Source of the DNA: Blautia faecis
Lineage (GTDB): Bacteria > Bacillota > Clostridia > Lachnospirales > Lachnospiraceae
Direction of reading: 5' to 3'
Assembly (NCBI RefSeq): GCF_020554845.1
Contig: NZ_JAJCIA010000016.1
Location: 25,258 to 89,257 of the forward strand
DNA: 64,000 nt
Positions 1 to 8,396 of the stretch are shown one piece after another. The notes beneath the pieces are model-generated. The model worked only from the letters and a program-made list of their open reading frames with translations. It was not told the origin of the DNA and searched no databases. Position numbers and translations under genes: made by a program. Numbering within the stretch: position 1 is the stretch's first letter; every line of letters starts with the position of its first letter.

Positions 1-566
1 CAGGGGCTGCCCAGTATCTTCTGGAATATCTTGGAGTGCCCTGTATTTACGTGGAAGGCAGTACTGCCGGAAGTACAGAGGGACATGCCTGGAACATTAT
101 CACTTTGAACGGAAATGATTACTATTTTGATGCGACCAACGGTGACCAGCCGGAATTTCTGGAGGGCGATGCAGTCCAGCTTGCAGAACATAAGACAATC
201 CTGTATGATTATCTGTGTCCGTTCCCGGAGGAGTATGAGACGACATATACACCCTCTGCTGAATTTACGGTTCCGGCGTGTTCTGCAACAGATATGAATT
301 TTTATGTGCTGAACCAGGGATGCTTTGACAGTTATGACTATCAGGAGATCCTGGCATACTGTCAGATGAGGCTGAATAATGGGGCTGCAGTAGTAAGGTT
401 TAAATTCTCATCGCAGGAAGCTTTTGAACAGGCCAGAGCAGACTGGATCAACGGAGATGCCATTCAGGAGGCTGCAAGATATTATATGACTATATATGGA
501 ATGAGTCAGGTGGAGTATCATTATGGAATTCTGGAAAATATGAAAACGATCTATTATATGTTTTAA
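1..566 (+). CDS. Transglutaminase-like protein, C-terminal part (cut by window edge)
   Basis: The open frame is already running at base 3, so only the C-terminal ~188 residues are present; the internal GTG at 36 is not the real start. The visible start reads GAAQYLLEYLGVPC, followed by a GHAWNI block and a YYFDAT block. This is the His then Asp spacing of the transglutaminase/protease superfamily, whose catalytic Cys would lie just upstream, outside the window. The remaining ~110 residues match nothing I recognise. No membrane segment is visible in the fragment. The next gene starts 21 bases after the stop, so the two are probably co-transcribed. Substrate unknown. Confidence 0.75.
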   Translation, partial: GAAQYLLEYLGVPCIYVEGSTAGSTEGHAWNIITLNGNDYYFDATNGDQPEFLEGDAVQLAEHKTILYDYLCPFPEEYETTYTPSAEFTVPACSATDMNFYVLNQGCFDSYDYQEILAYCQMRLNNGAAVVRFKFSSQEAFEQARADWINGDAIQEAARYYMTIYGMSQVEYHYGILENMKTIYYMF

Positions 567-587
567 AAGGAAGAGGTATAAACAGAT

Positions 588-1565
588 ATGGTTGATATTT
601 TAAAAAATATTATGAATATTGCATACAGAGTTCGGGATATGCAGATCGCAGGTACTTTGTCCATGGTTTTATTTGGAGCAGTGCTTGTGTTTGGAATTAT
701 GAACTGTGTACTCGGATACCGTCTTTTAAGATTCTGGATGATGATCTTTGGATTTCTCATTGGAGCAGGAATCGGATTATTTGCCATTCATCAGATCGGA
801 TTCGGGGAAAAGGTGTATTATGCAGTGGGAATGATCGGGGTAGGACTGGTACTTGCCATTCTTTCCTTTGCAGTGTTTAAGGCCGGTATTTTTATTATGG
901 GAGCAGGAATCGGGCTGACGCTTACTGTGTATATAATCCATCCGACTACTTCTTTCAGCTTTTTCATCTGTCTTCTGGTGGGAGTAGGTCTTGGAATGCT
1001 GGCGCTTCGCTATGAGAGAGAAGTGATCATCGTGGGAACCAGTATACTGGGTGGTATTTTAAGTGGCTTTTCTGCTGCCAAGCTGGCAAAAATGGAGGAA
1101 ATTCCTTTTGGAATCATTTTTTCCATTGGGTTCGCCCTTGTGGGAATGCTGATTCAGTTTGCCATTAATAAGCCGAAATATGACGATGATTACGATGACG
1201 AGGAAGATGAGAATCAGGGGAAAGTATCAGAAAGACGACAGAAACGGGAAGAAGCTGATCAGGAGGAAGATGAAAACGAGACAAAGCGCAGAGGGAAAAA
1301 AGAGCGTGATGATAAAAAGAATCCTTCCAGGGAGCAGTACAGAAAGTATCCGGAAGAGTATGAAGAGGATTTAGATGATGACCTGTCTGATGCGGATGAT
1401 GAGGAGATTGATGAGATTCTGGATGAGTATGGTGTGGACGAGGACGATGTGATTGAGGAATATCTGGAAGATTATTATGGCGAGAACAAGAGAAAGCCGC
1501 AGAAAAGACAGAAAAGTAAAAACAAGCGGAAAAACAGTGCCAGCCCTTATCAGAAGAACAGATAG
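588..1565 (+). CDS. Multi-pass membrane protein, DUF4203/TMEM198-like, with charged C-terminal tail
   Basis: Residues ~20-200 form about seven hydrophobic segments rich in Gly and Ile, resembling the DUF4203 (TMEM198-like) fold. From residue ~205 to 325 the protein is a low-complexity, highly charged tail: Asp/Glu runs mixed with Lys/Arg, ending in a basic patch. A good ribosome binding site (GGAAGAGG) precedes the ATG. It lies 21 bases after the transglutaminase-like gene and is followed by two terminator-like hairpins, so it ends the operon. Function unknown; the tail probably faces the cytoplasm and binds other molecules, but that is inference. Confidence 0.7.
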   Translation: MVDILKNIMNIAYRVRDMQIAGTLSMVLFGAVLVFGIMNCVLGYRLLRFWMMIFGFLIGAGIGLFAIHQIGFGEKVYYAVGMIGVGLVLAILSFAVFKAGIFIMGAGIGLTLTVYIIHPTTSFSFFICLLVGVGLGMLALRYEREVIIVGTSILGGILSGFSAAKLAKMEEIPFGIIFSIGFALVGMLIQFAINKPKYDDDYDDEEDENQGKVSERRQKREEADQEEDENETKRRGKKERDDKKNPSREQYRKYPEEYEEDLDDDLSDADDEEIDEILDEYGVDEDDVIEEYLEDYYGENKRKPQKRQKSKNKRKNSASPYQKNR

Positions 1566-1621
1566 ATGAAATCTATTTTGGGGACATCAGAGAGGAAAGA
1601 AGAAAGTAAATAAAAACTATG

Positions 1622-1656
1622 AAATCCTGGAGTCAATAATGCTTCAGGATTTTGAC
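1622..1656 (+). terminator. Weak terminator-like hairpin after the DUF4203-like gene
   Basis: An 11-bp stem with one G-T pair (1622-1632 with 1642-1652, 9-base loop) is followed by a short T-rich stretch. Confidence 0.5.
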
Positions 1657-1668
1657 TTATAAAGAAAA

Positions 1669-1705
1669 CGCAGTCAATTGATTTTGAAATTGACTGCGCT
1701 TTGTT
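1669..1705. terminator. Bidirectional terminator between converging genes
   Basis: A perfect 11-bp stem (1669-1679 with 1688-1698, loop of 8) has a T-rich tail on the plus strand and, read on the minus strand, a TTTTCTTT tail. It can end both the plus-strand gene at 588-1565 and the minus-strand rfb operon. Confidence 0.8.
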
Positions 1706-1712
1706 TTGTGAA

Positions 1713-2654
1713 TTAGAATTCAATTTCCTTTAAATATCTTGCCAGAGCATCCTGCCAGGTTGGAAGAGGGGTGAATCCGTTTTCTACCAGCTTCTTTTTG
1801 TCCAGGCGGCTGTTAAATGGGCGTGCAGCCTTGGAAACTCCGTATTCAGCGGTGGTAACAGGAAGAACAGTTACTTTATCCTCAGCATACTCGGTATGTC
1901 CAAGCTCAACAGCCTGACGGAAGATTTCCTTAGTGAAATCATACCAGCTGATATAACCACCCTCATTGGTTGCGTGATAGTAACCGTATTTGTCAGTGAG
2001 AATCATGTCGATCATCAGGCGGGCAAGGTCATAGGTGTAGGTTGGAGTACCGATCTGGTCGTTGACAACCTTTAAGGTATCATGTGTTTTGGCAACATTT
2101 AACATGGTCTTGATAAAGTTCTTGCCATTTTTACCAAATACCCATGCAATACGGATGATAAAAAATTTGTCAACATTGTTATAAACTGCAAGCTCTCCGT
2201 CAAGCTTTGTCTGACCGTAAACATTCAGAGGTTTGTAGGCTTTACAGTCTGGCTCCCATGGAGTGGTGCCCTGACCGTCGAATACATAGTCTGTGGAAAG
2301 ATACATCATTTTGATGCCCAGCTTTTTGCAGACTTTTGCAATATTTTCAGTACCAAGAACATTTACTTTGCGGACGATTTCCTGTTTGTCCTCATCTTCA
2401 GCTGCATCTACAGCTGTCCAGGCTGCACAGTGTACCACGCCGTCTACGCCTGCTTCTGTAATGGCTTTTTCCACAGCGGAAGCATCTGTAATGTCTACAG
2501 AAACATAAGGCATTGTGGTGACAGCAGTACCATCCTGAATTCCGCTGTACTCCGGGGCAAGGTCAGAGCCTACCCCTTCGTATCCGCGTTTGTTAAGTTC
2601 GTTCATTACATCATGACCAAGCTGACCGGCCACACCTGTTACAAACAGCTTCAT
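1713..2654 (-). CDS. rfbD: dTDP-4-dehydrorhamnose reductase RfbD
   Basis: Catalyses the last step of dTDP-L-rhamnose synthesis, NAD(P)H reduction of dTDP-4-dehydrorhamnose. The protein starts MKLFVTGVAGQLG, a Rossmann GxxGxxG fold, followed by YLSTDYVFDG and YGQTKLDGE (the YxxxK catalytic pair), typical of the RmlD family; 313 residues is a normal length. The open frame extends further upstream into rfbB, but AAGGAGGG seven bases before the ATG at 2654 decides this start. It lies 14 bases after rfbB in the operon rfbA-rfbB-rfbD. The usual rfbC (3,5-epimerase) is missing from this cluster. Confidence 0.93.
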   Translation of the reverse strand: MKLFVTGVAGQLGHDVMNELNKRGYEGVGSDLAPEYSGIQDGTAVTTMPYVSVDITDASAVEKAITEAGVDGVVHCAAWTAVDAAEDEDKQEIVRKVNVLGTENIAKVCKKLGIKMMYLSTDYVFDGQGTTPWEPDCKAYKPLNVYGQTKLDGELAVYNNVDKFFIIRIAWVFGKNGKNFIKTMLNVAKTHDTLKVVNDQIGTPTYTYDLARLMIDMILTDKYGYYHATNEGGYISWYDFTKEIFRQAVELGHTEYAEDKVTVLPVTTAEYGVSKAARPFNSRLDKKKLVENGFTPLPTWQDALARYLKEIEF

Positions 2655-2668
2655 AAAAACAGCCCTCC

Positions 2669-3688
2669 TTAGCGGTTGCCGTACATTTTTTCGTAGTAAT
2701 TCTGATACTCTCCGGAAATAATGGTCTCCCACCATTCCTTGTTGTCAAGATACCACTGGATGGTCTTCTTGATACCGTCTGCAAATTTGGTTTCTGGCAG
2801 CCAGCCCAGTTCGTTGTGGATCTTGGTTGGGTCGATCGCATAACGCATGTCATGACCCTTACGGTCTGTTACGTATGTGATCAGGCTCTCTGGTTTTCCA
2901 AGTTCTTTACAGATGATCTTAACGATGTCGATGTTTTTCATTTCGTTGTGTCCGCCTACATTATAAACCTCACCAACACGTCCTTTGTGAATGATCAGGT
3001 CGATGGCACGGCAGTGATCCTCAACATACAGCCAGTCACGAACATTCTCACCTTTTCCATAAACAGGAAGTGGTTTGTCATTTAATGCGTTGGCGATCAT
3101 AAGCGGAATCAGTTTTTCCGGGAAATGATATGGGCCGTAGTTGTTAGAGCAGCGGCTGATGGATACAGGAAGTCCATAGGTTCTGTGGTAAGCAAGTACC
3201 AGAAGGTCAGCAGAAGCCTTGGAAGAGCTGTATGGGCTGCTTGTGTGGATCGGAGTTTCCTCTGTGAAGAACAGGTCCGGTCTGTCAAGTGGCAGATCCC
3301 CGTAAACCTCGTCAGTGGAAACCTGATGGTAACGTTTGATTCCGTATTTGCGGCAGGCATCCATAAGAACAGCAGTACCGATAATGTTTGTGTTCAGGAA
3401 AACCTCAGGGTTCTCGATGGAACGGTCAACGTGGCTCTCAGCCGCGAAGTTTACAACCATGTCCGGATGTTCTTCCTCAAAAAGCTTGTAAACTGCTTCA
3501 CGGTCTGTGATGCTCTCTTTTACAAAACGGAAATTCGGGTTATCCATAACCGGTGCCAGAGTAGAAAGATTACCTGCATAGGTAAGGCAGTCCAGACAGA
3601 TGATGCGGTAGTCCGGGTATTTTTTTAACATGTGGAAAATAAAGTTGCTTCCGATAAATCCGGCACCGCCGGTAACGATAATATTCAT
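2669..3688 (-). CDS. rfbB: dTDP-glucose 4,6-dehydratase RfbB
   Basis: Converts dTDP-glucose to dTDP-4-keto-6-deoxyglucose with bound NAD. The N-terminus carries TGGAGFIGSN (NAD-binding glycines), then STDEVYGDL with the Asp-Glu active-site pair, and YSSSKAS providing the YxxxK pair. The length of 339 residues is typical of RmlB. It sits 27 bases after rfbA and 14 bases before rfbD on the minus strand. It feeds rhamnose-containing cell-wall polysaccharide synthesis. Confidence 0.96.
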   Translation of the reverse strand: MNIIVTGGAGFIGSNFIFHMLKKYPDYRIICLDCLTYAGNLSTLAPVMDNPNFRFVKESITDREAVYKLFEEEHPDMVVNFAAESHVDRSIENPEVFLNTNIIGTAVLMDACRKYGIKRYHQVSTDEVYGDLPLDRPDLFFTEETPIHTSSPYSSSKASADLLVLAYHRTYGLPVSISRCSNNYGPYHFPEKLIPLMIANALNDKPLPVYGKGENVRDWLYVEDHCRAIDLIIHKGRVGEVYNVGGHNEMKNIDIVKIICKELGKPESLITYVTDRKGHDMRYAIDPTKIHNELGWLPETKFADGIKKTIQWYLDNKEWWETIISGEYQNYYEKMYGNR

Positions 3689-3715
3689 GATATAATTCTC
3701 CTTTGATTTTTATTA

Positions 3716-4612
3716 TTAGTGAAGTACGTCCATATATTTACCATCCAGTACGTCCTTCAGATACTGACCATACTGATTCTTCTTCAGCACGTTGTAAACT
3801 TCCATAACTTCTTCCCTGGAAATCCAGCCGTTTAAGTAAGCAATTTCCTCAAGGCATGCAATCTTACGGTGCTGATGGGTTTCTACTGTTTTTACAAAAT
3901 TAGTTGCGTCTACAAGACTCTCATGTGTACCTGTGTCAAGCCATGTGAAGCCCTGGCCAAGAAGCTCTACATTTAACTGACCCTTTTCCAGGTAAATACG
4001 GTTCAGGTCTGTGATCTCCAGCTCACCGCGGGCGCTTGGTTTCAGGTTCTTTGCATATTCAACAACTTTGTTATCATAGAAGTAAAGACCTGTTACACAA
4101 TAGTTGCTCTTCGGATGCTCTGGCTTTTCTTCGATGGAAATGGCTTTGCCTTCCTGATCGAATTCAACGATACCGAATCGTTCCGGGTCGTCTACATAGT
4201 AGCCGAATACAGTAGCACCTTTTCCTGAGCTTGCATTCTCAACAGCGGCTTTCAGACGCTTCTTAAGACCGTGTCCTGCGAAAATGTTGTCTCCAAGAAC
4301 CATGGCAACCGTGTCATTTCCAATGAACTCTTCGCCAATGATAAATGCCTGTGCAAGTCCATCCGGGCTTGGCTGTACAGCGTAAGTAAGAGATACGCCG
4401 AACTGATGACCGTCACCAAGAAGCTCCTTGAAACGTGGGGTATCCTGTGGAGTGGAAATGATCAGGATATCACGGATCCCTGCGTTCATAAGAACGGACA
4501 TTGGATAGTAGATCATTGGTTTATCATAAATTGGAAGCAGCTGCTTGGATGTGACCATAGTCAATGGGTAAAGTCTGGTACCGGATCCACCGGCTAAAAT
4601 AATTCCCTTCAT
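3716..4612 (-). CDS. rfbA: Glucose-1-phosphate thymidylyltransferase RfbA
   Basis: Makes dTDP-glucose from dTTP and glucose-1-phosphate, the first step to dTDP-rhamnose. The start [18 protein letters not shown] is the signature nucleotide-binding loop of sugar nucleotidyltransferases; [11 protein letters not shown] and [12 protein letters not shown] are further RmlA blocks. The length of 298 residues is normal. First gene of the rfbA-rfbB-rfbD operon. Its upstream region of about 195 bases holds a promoter with a 19-bp spacer and a dyad, a 9-bp inverted repeat and a hairpin, all listed separately. Confidence 0.96.
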   Translation of the reverse strand: MKGIILAGGSGTRLYPLTMVTSKQLLPIYDKPMIYYPMSVLMNAGIRDILIISTPQDTPRFKELLGDGHQFGVSLTYAVQPSPDGLAQAFIIGEEFIGNDTVAMVLGDNIFAGHGLKKRLKAAVENASSGKGATVFGYYVDDPERFGIVEFDQEGKAISIEEKPEHPKSNYCVTGLYFYDNKVVEYAKNLKPSARGELEITDLNRIYLEKGQLNVELLGQGFTWLDTGTHESLVDATNFVKTVETHQHRKIACLEEIAYLNGWISREEVMEVYNVLKKNQYGQYLKDVLDGKYMDVLH

Positions 4613-4640
4613 AATTTCGTTCTCCTTTGTTGGATTTGCT

Positions 4641-4665
4641 ATATTGTTCCTATTGCGAACAATAT
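4641..4665. promoter_or_regulatory. Perfect 9-bp inverted repeat in rfbA leader
   Basis: ATATTGTTC and its exact reverse complement are separated by 7 bases, about 30 bases upstream of the rfbA start. It could be an operator or an RNA hairpin in the leader; no T-run follows, so it is not a terminator. Confidence 0.5.
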
Positions 4666-4707
4666 CTGATTTATGCTGTCAGGTGCATAATTTCGTAGTC
4701 GTTCATG

Positions 4708-4733
4708 AATGCTGCCGGATTTTGGGCAGCATT
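4708..4733 (-). other. Hairpin in rfbA leader
   Basis: A 9-bp perfect stem (AATGCTGCC with GGCAGCATT, loop of 8) lies downstream of the predicted rfbA start site. There is no T-tract on either strand. It may structure the leader or weakly end the MerR gene transcript. Confidence 0.4.
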
Positions 4734-4762
4734 TGTTTGCCCTGACCTGAGTCTGTAACTAC

Positions 4763-4793
4763 ATTATAAAAGGTGACCTTACGTTACCTTCAA
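4763..4793 (-). promoter_or_regulatory. MerR-type promoter for rfbABD
   Basis: Read on the minus strand: -35 TTGAAG (4788-4793), a 19-base spacer, then -10 TATAAT (4763-4768). The spacer region is an imperfect dyad with arms AAGGTNAC and GTNACCTT. A 19-bp spacer with an internal dyad is the hallmark of promoters activated by MerR-family proteins, and a MerR-family gene ends only 15 bases away. Confidence 0.65.
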
Positions 4794-4807
4794 GACCTTT
4801 TTTACAA

Positions 4808-6004
4808 TTATTTCAAGTTTGTTACTTTTTCACAAAGAAATACCCCTGCATCCTTGGTGATATGGAATCCATTTTCTGTTTTTTTCTTAACAAGGGCGCG
4901 AAAATCCTTGTAACGGTCTGGCAGATACTGGTTCTGATTGCCGTGGCAGGAGAGAATATAGGAGATTAAAGGCTCCGCATCGGTAACGATCAGTTCGTCT
5001 TCATAGGATTTCCAGGTGATCTTCTGAAAATAAGGGGAAAGGATATCCGTCCCGTTTTCCCGGCCAAAGCGTTCGTACAGTTTATCCGCGGAGAGGGCAA
5101 TCCTTTCATCGAAGGACTGGACCAGAAGGCTGACCTCCCGCATATGTCTGGAACCGTAGGTACTGCAAAGAAAACGCCCGCCCGGCTTTAGGATTTTTGT
5201 TACATTTTTGCACACCTTTCCAATGTCGTCACAGTAAAAAAGTACATGATTGGCAATGACCAGATCAAAGGTGCCAATCCTTGGAGGAATGCTGTGACAG
5301 TCAAAAGCTTTGAAAGAAAAACGGGGATCTTCTCCGCCAATGGCACGCCTGGCGTCACGGAGCATACCCTCGGAAATATCAGAAAGGGTAATGTGTATGT
5401 TCCCTGGCAGTTTTGATAAGTTCTGGGTCCAGAGAGCTCCGTCACCGCATCCAAGCTCCAGAATATTCATTCCCTCATGAATCTGGCACTGCTGGCAGAT
5501 CCAGGGAAACCAGCCTTCCTGGTTTACAGAATAAAGACTGTGCAGGTTGATCCTGGAAGAAATGTTGGAAGCATTCTGGTACTGGTTTTTCAGACTTTTT
5601 TCCATAACAGTCAGATGGATCAGGTCCAGCATACGGCTCCAGTCCACGGTATGCTCCTCAGAAATGGCCTGGGCAGTATCTTTCAGTGTTTTTTCCACAA
5701 GCTGCATCTGTTCAATCCGGTCCTGTACAAGCTTCAGCTGTACATTCAGGGCATTGAGCATAAAATGGCTGTCCGGGTCTTCGATAGTCATCTCCCGGAT
5801 ATCCTCCAGGGAAAATCCAAGATATTTTAGCAGCAGGATCTGCTGCAGCCTTGCAAAGTCCGTGTCAGTATAAAATCTTGCACCGGATTCGGATACAAGA
5901 GAAGGTTTCAGAATATCGTGCTGGTCGTAATAACGGATGGTCCGCAGTGTTACTCCAGCCATCCGGGCAAACTGACCGGAAGAATAGTAGCCATCTTTTT
6001 TCAA
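4808..6004 (-). CDS. MerR-family regulator fused to a SAM-dependent methyltransferase
   Basis: Residues ~8-75 are a MerR winged helix-turn-helix (FARMAGVTLRTIRYYDQHDI), followed by a dimerisation helix to ~125. Residues ~165-300 form a class I methyltransferase with motif I LELGCGDGALW and a later DLVIANHVLFYC block. Such fusions are known as small-molecule-sensing MerR proteins, where the methyltransferase fold may serve as ligand domain rather than enzyme. Its own promoter is a standard 17-bp-spacer promoter. A MerR-type promoter lies just after its stop codon and points to rfbA, suggesting that it activates the rhamnose operon. Ligand unknown. Confidence 0.85.
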   Translation of the reverse strand: MKKDGYYSSGQFARMAGVTLRTIRYYDQHDILKPSLVSESGARFYTDTDFARLQQILLLKYLGFSLEDIREMTIEDPDSHFMLNALNVQLKLVQDRIEQMQLVEKTLKDTAQAISEEHTVDWSRMLDLIHLTVMEKSLKNQYQNASNISSRINLHSLYSVNQEGWFPWICQQCQIHEGMNILELGCGDGALWTQNLSKLPGNIHITLSDISEGMLRDARRAIGGEDPRFSFKAFDCHSIPPRIGTFDLVIANHVLFYCDDIGKVCKNVTKILKPGGRFLCSTYGSRHMREVSLLVQSFDERIALSADKLYERFGRENGTDILSPYFQKITWKSYEDELIVTDAEPLISYILSCHGNQNQYLPDRYKDFRALVKKKTENGFHITKDAGVFLCEKVTNLK

Positions 6005-6039
6005 AAAAACACCTCCTGGACTGCCAAATATTATATTTT

Positions 6040-6068
6040 ATTATAGGAAAAATTTATCCGGGGTGCAA
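6040..6068 (-). promoter_or_regulatory. Promoter of the MerR-methyltransferase gene
   Basis: On the minus strand: -35 TTGCAC (6063-6068), 17-base spacer, -10 TATAAT (6040-6045), 36 bases upstream of the start codon. A standard housekeeping promoter, unlike the 19-bp spacer one at rfbA. Confidence 0.75.
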
Positions 6069-6304
6069 TGGGAAATTTGAGGCAGGTTACGGTTTGTTAT
6101 ACTTACAAAAGAACAGCTCGCGGAATATTACTGGCAGATCCTGTCGCAAAGAGACGAACGCTTTTCCTTGTGCTTTTTTTATCTGTGTGCTACCCTTTAA
6201 TCAAGGTCAGCGGGGCCGAAGATGAATCTTAAAACTGGCAGTTCTGTCAGTCTTTTTCCACAATAAAATGTAAGGAAGAGAAGAAAAAAGGACAGGAGGT
6301 TAAC
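6069..6304. other. Intergenic region between divergent genes
   Basis: No gene is supported here; an open frame crossing 5851-6225 is only a shadow of the MerR gene. A small stem (ACTGGCAG with CTGTCAGT) followed by CTTTTT at 6234-6255 may be a weak terminator. A ribosome binding site (AGGAGG) sits just before the next gene. Confidence 0.4.
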
Positions 6305-7045
6305 ATGAACCTATTCGATTTTACCTACTGCGGTAATTATAACCGGCAGATCCAGAACCTGGCCAGAATATCCCCTGAGAAGTGGAGCTTTGGGCAGTCC
6401 GGGGATAACGGGATCCTGAAAGGCTATCTGGAAAATACATTCCGCAGACTGTATGAGGAAGGAAAAGTACGGGAAGAGAAAGAATATGCCCTTTTTCATA
6501 CAGGACTCTTTAATCAGTATTATCAGCCGATTTATGCTTATTTTGTTCCAAATGTAGTACCGGACAGACAGAAATGGTATCTGGAAGGATTTTATACAGA
6601 CTACTCACTTTTAAAAATAAAAATTACGGATCTTCCACCCAGGGCTTCCTATGTGGAAAATCCTTCCGATCTGGTGTTTGATACCAAGCTGCCGGTGGTG
6701 CCTCAGTATGAGCATATTTTTGATGATGAGGAAAATGTGCAGCGGCTTCCTTCCGCAGTGAGGGAGAGCGGCATGCGGGTACAGCTTTTTGATGGAGCCT
6801 TACAGCAGACCAGACGAATACTGGAGTCAGACTACAAGGCTGCCATTCCTCAGTATTATAACCATTCCATTCAGCTTTTAATCCCAATCTGCCTTCAGAA
6901 CCCGGGAATTCCCGATCTGGCACTGGCCTGTATGAAAACTCCGGATGGGGCCAAATATCTGGGACGAACCTGTCTGACTCTCCGGATGGCCTATCACAAT
7001 GCCAGACTGCTTGCAAGACTGGACGGGAGCTGGCTGAGGGCGTGA
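6305..7045 (+). CDS. DUF3825 domain protein
   Basis: The 246-residue protein resembles the DUF3825 family: NLARISPEKWSFG near the N-terminus, then LENTFRRLYEEGKV, HTGLFNQYYQPIYAYF and YLEGFY in the expected order. No signal peptide or membrane segment is visible, so it is probably cytoplasmic. AGGAGG lies 6 bases before the ATG. It stands alone between a regulator on the opposite strand and a membrane-anchored unknown. The molecular role of DUF3825 is not known to me. Confidence 0.7.
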   Translation: MNLFDFTYCGNYNRQIQNLARISPEKWSFGQSGDNGILKGYLENTFRRLYEEGKVREEKEYALFHTGLFNQYYQPIYAYFVPNVVPDRQKWYLEGFYTDYSLLKIKITDLPPRASYVENPSDLVFDTKLPVVPQYEHIFDDEENVQRLPSAVRESGMRVQLFDGALQQTRRILESDYKAAIPQYYNHSIQLLIPICLQNPGIPDLALACMKTPDGAKYLGRTCLTLRMAYHNARLLARLDGSWLRA

Positions 7046-7340
7046 AGAAGTTAGAGAAAATGAAATACCTTCAAAGATGATATTGGAACAGCAATCGGAA
7101 AGCTGCAATTTCCTGGCAACGTCTTGCTGCTGTGGGGCAGATCGTGAGCAGGAATAAAGAGTGTGAAAGAACTGTGACTTTCTTTCGGAAAACCTGTTCA
7201 AAATATATAAAACGTGTTACAATATAAAACTATCACAGAGAGAAAATCAGAGGTAAGGACTACATAAGACAGCAAGTCCTGGATCGATCAGAGAGGTAGG
7301 AATCAGACCTTGGATTTTCTTACAGAACACAGGAGAATGT
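7046..7340. other. Intergenic region, 295 bases
   Basis: Contains no supported gene. Around 7255-7285 there is a small potential stem (GGACT with AGTCC); I recognise no riboswitch class. Confidence 0.35.
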
Positions 7341-8066
7341 ATGAGAATCGAATTAAAAGACGAAAATCAGGAAGAACCGCAGAAAATTGACGAGAACGAC
7401 ATCCGTTACAAACACGAGACCGATCTGACGAAGAAAGAGAAGCGTGAACTTGAGAAAATGAAGCTTGCCAGTATGGGCTGGAAGGGAAAGCTTCAGTATA
7501 TCTGGGCCTATTATAAGCCTCAGATGGCAGCCATTGTGGCGGTGATCGCCATAGCCTTTTTTGTAAAAGATCTTTACGAAAATTCCAGGATCCATACAGC
7601 ACTTACGGTTATGGTAATTGACTCCTACGGAACGAAGCAGGAGGAAGCCGAAGAAAAGGTGCAGGAAGCGCTGGGAATCCAGGATGATCCATATGAAATC
7701 GTCACAGTAGACGAAAGCCTGCGCACCGGTGAAGACGGAGTTGCATTGGAATCCTACAGCCAGATGGCCTTTACCACTAAAGTATCTGCCAGGGCGGTGG
7801 ATGTGCTTATTGGTTCTGAAGATTATATGGACGGTTTTGAGTTCAAAGATGAGTATTTTATGGATCTGACAAAGCTTTTGCCAGAGGAGGTTTACCAGGC
7901 CTTTGGGGAGCAGGATGACAAATACAGCATTACCATTGATTCTGATGAACTGGAAGAGGAACTTGAGGTGACCTATGAGCCTGTTAAGATCGGAGTTCTC
8001 GCTAATTCAGAGAATGTGGAGAATGCAGTGAAATGGCTGACGAAACTGGCAGAAGATTTATCGTAA
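7341..8066 (+). CDS. Membrane-anchored protein of unknown function
   Basis: 241 residues: a charged cytoplasmic N-terminus (~1-60), one hydrophobic segment (MAAIVAVIAIAFFV, ~residues 72-86) and a mostly acidic extracytoplasmic C-terminal domain. The arrangement is of a type II membrane protein. I recognise no family. AGGAG precedes the ATG. A terminator follows, so it is probably a single-gene unit upstream of the Pel cluster and may be unrelated to it. Confidence 0.6.
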   Translation: MRIELKDENQEEPQKIDENDIRYKHETDLTKKEKRELEKMKLASMGWKGKLQYIWAYYKPQMAAIVAVIAIAFFVKDLYENSRIHTALTVMVIDSYGTKQEEAEEKVQEALGIQDDPYEIVTVDESLRTGEDGVALESYSQMAFTTKVSARAVDVLIGSEDYMDGFEFKDEYFMDLTKLLPEEVYQAFGEQDDKYSITIDSDELEEELEVTYEPVKIGVLANSENVENAVKWLTKLAEDLS

Positions 8067-8074
8067 ATAATGAA

Positions 8075-8115
8075 GGGAGACGTGTGAAAGGTGCCGCGTC
8101 CCCCTTCCTTTTTCT
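8075..8115 (+). terminator. Rho-independent terminator
   Basis: GC-rich stem (GGGAGACG with CGTCCCCC, one bulge) followed by TTCCTTTTT, 9 bases after the stop of the membrane-anchored gene. Confidence 0.7.
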
Positions 8116-8396
8116 GTAAAAATATGCCGGATTTTCTGGGTGCATTTCACATCAAAGCTTTTTCAGATAGTGTTTTTCAATAAAAGAGAGAACTCCATAT
8201 AGCCCCATGGCAATCAGACACAAAACCACAATGGACATCAGCACCCAGGTAAGCTTGAAGAAGTGTGTCTGCAATCTGAAAGAAAACTATATAAAATTCA
8301 GAAAAAATTTTGTAAAAATGTCAATAGGATATTTGACCGAAATAAGGTATCCTAAACAGACAGAAGAGATTCTAAAGGATAACAGGAGAGAAGAAT
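8116..8396 (+). promoter_or_regulatory. Upstream region of the Pel-like operon
   Basis: Holds no supported gene (an open frame from 8207 into the next gene is a shadow). A possible promoter is CTGCAA (8269-8274), 17 bases, TAAAAT (8292-8297). Nearer the gene, AGGATA (8326-8331) and TATCCT (8348-8353) form a short inverted repeat that might be an operator. The ribosome binding site is AACAGGAGAG. Confidence 0.35.

Noticed and set aside
7200..7340. Riboswitch before the membrane-anchored gene at 7341
   Set aside because: Small stems exist but no conserved core of a class I know can be recognised.
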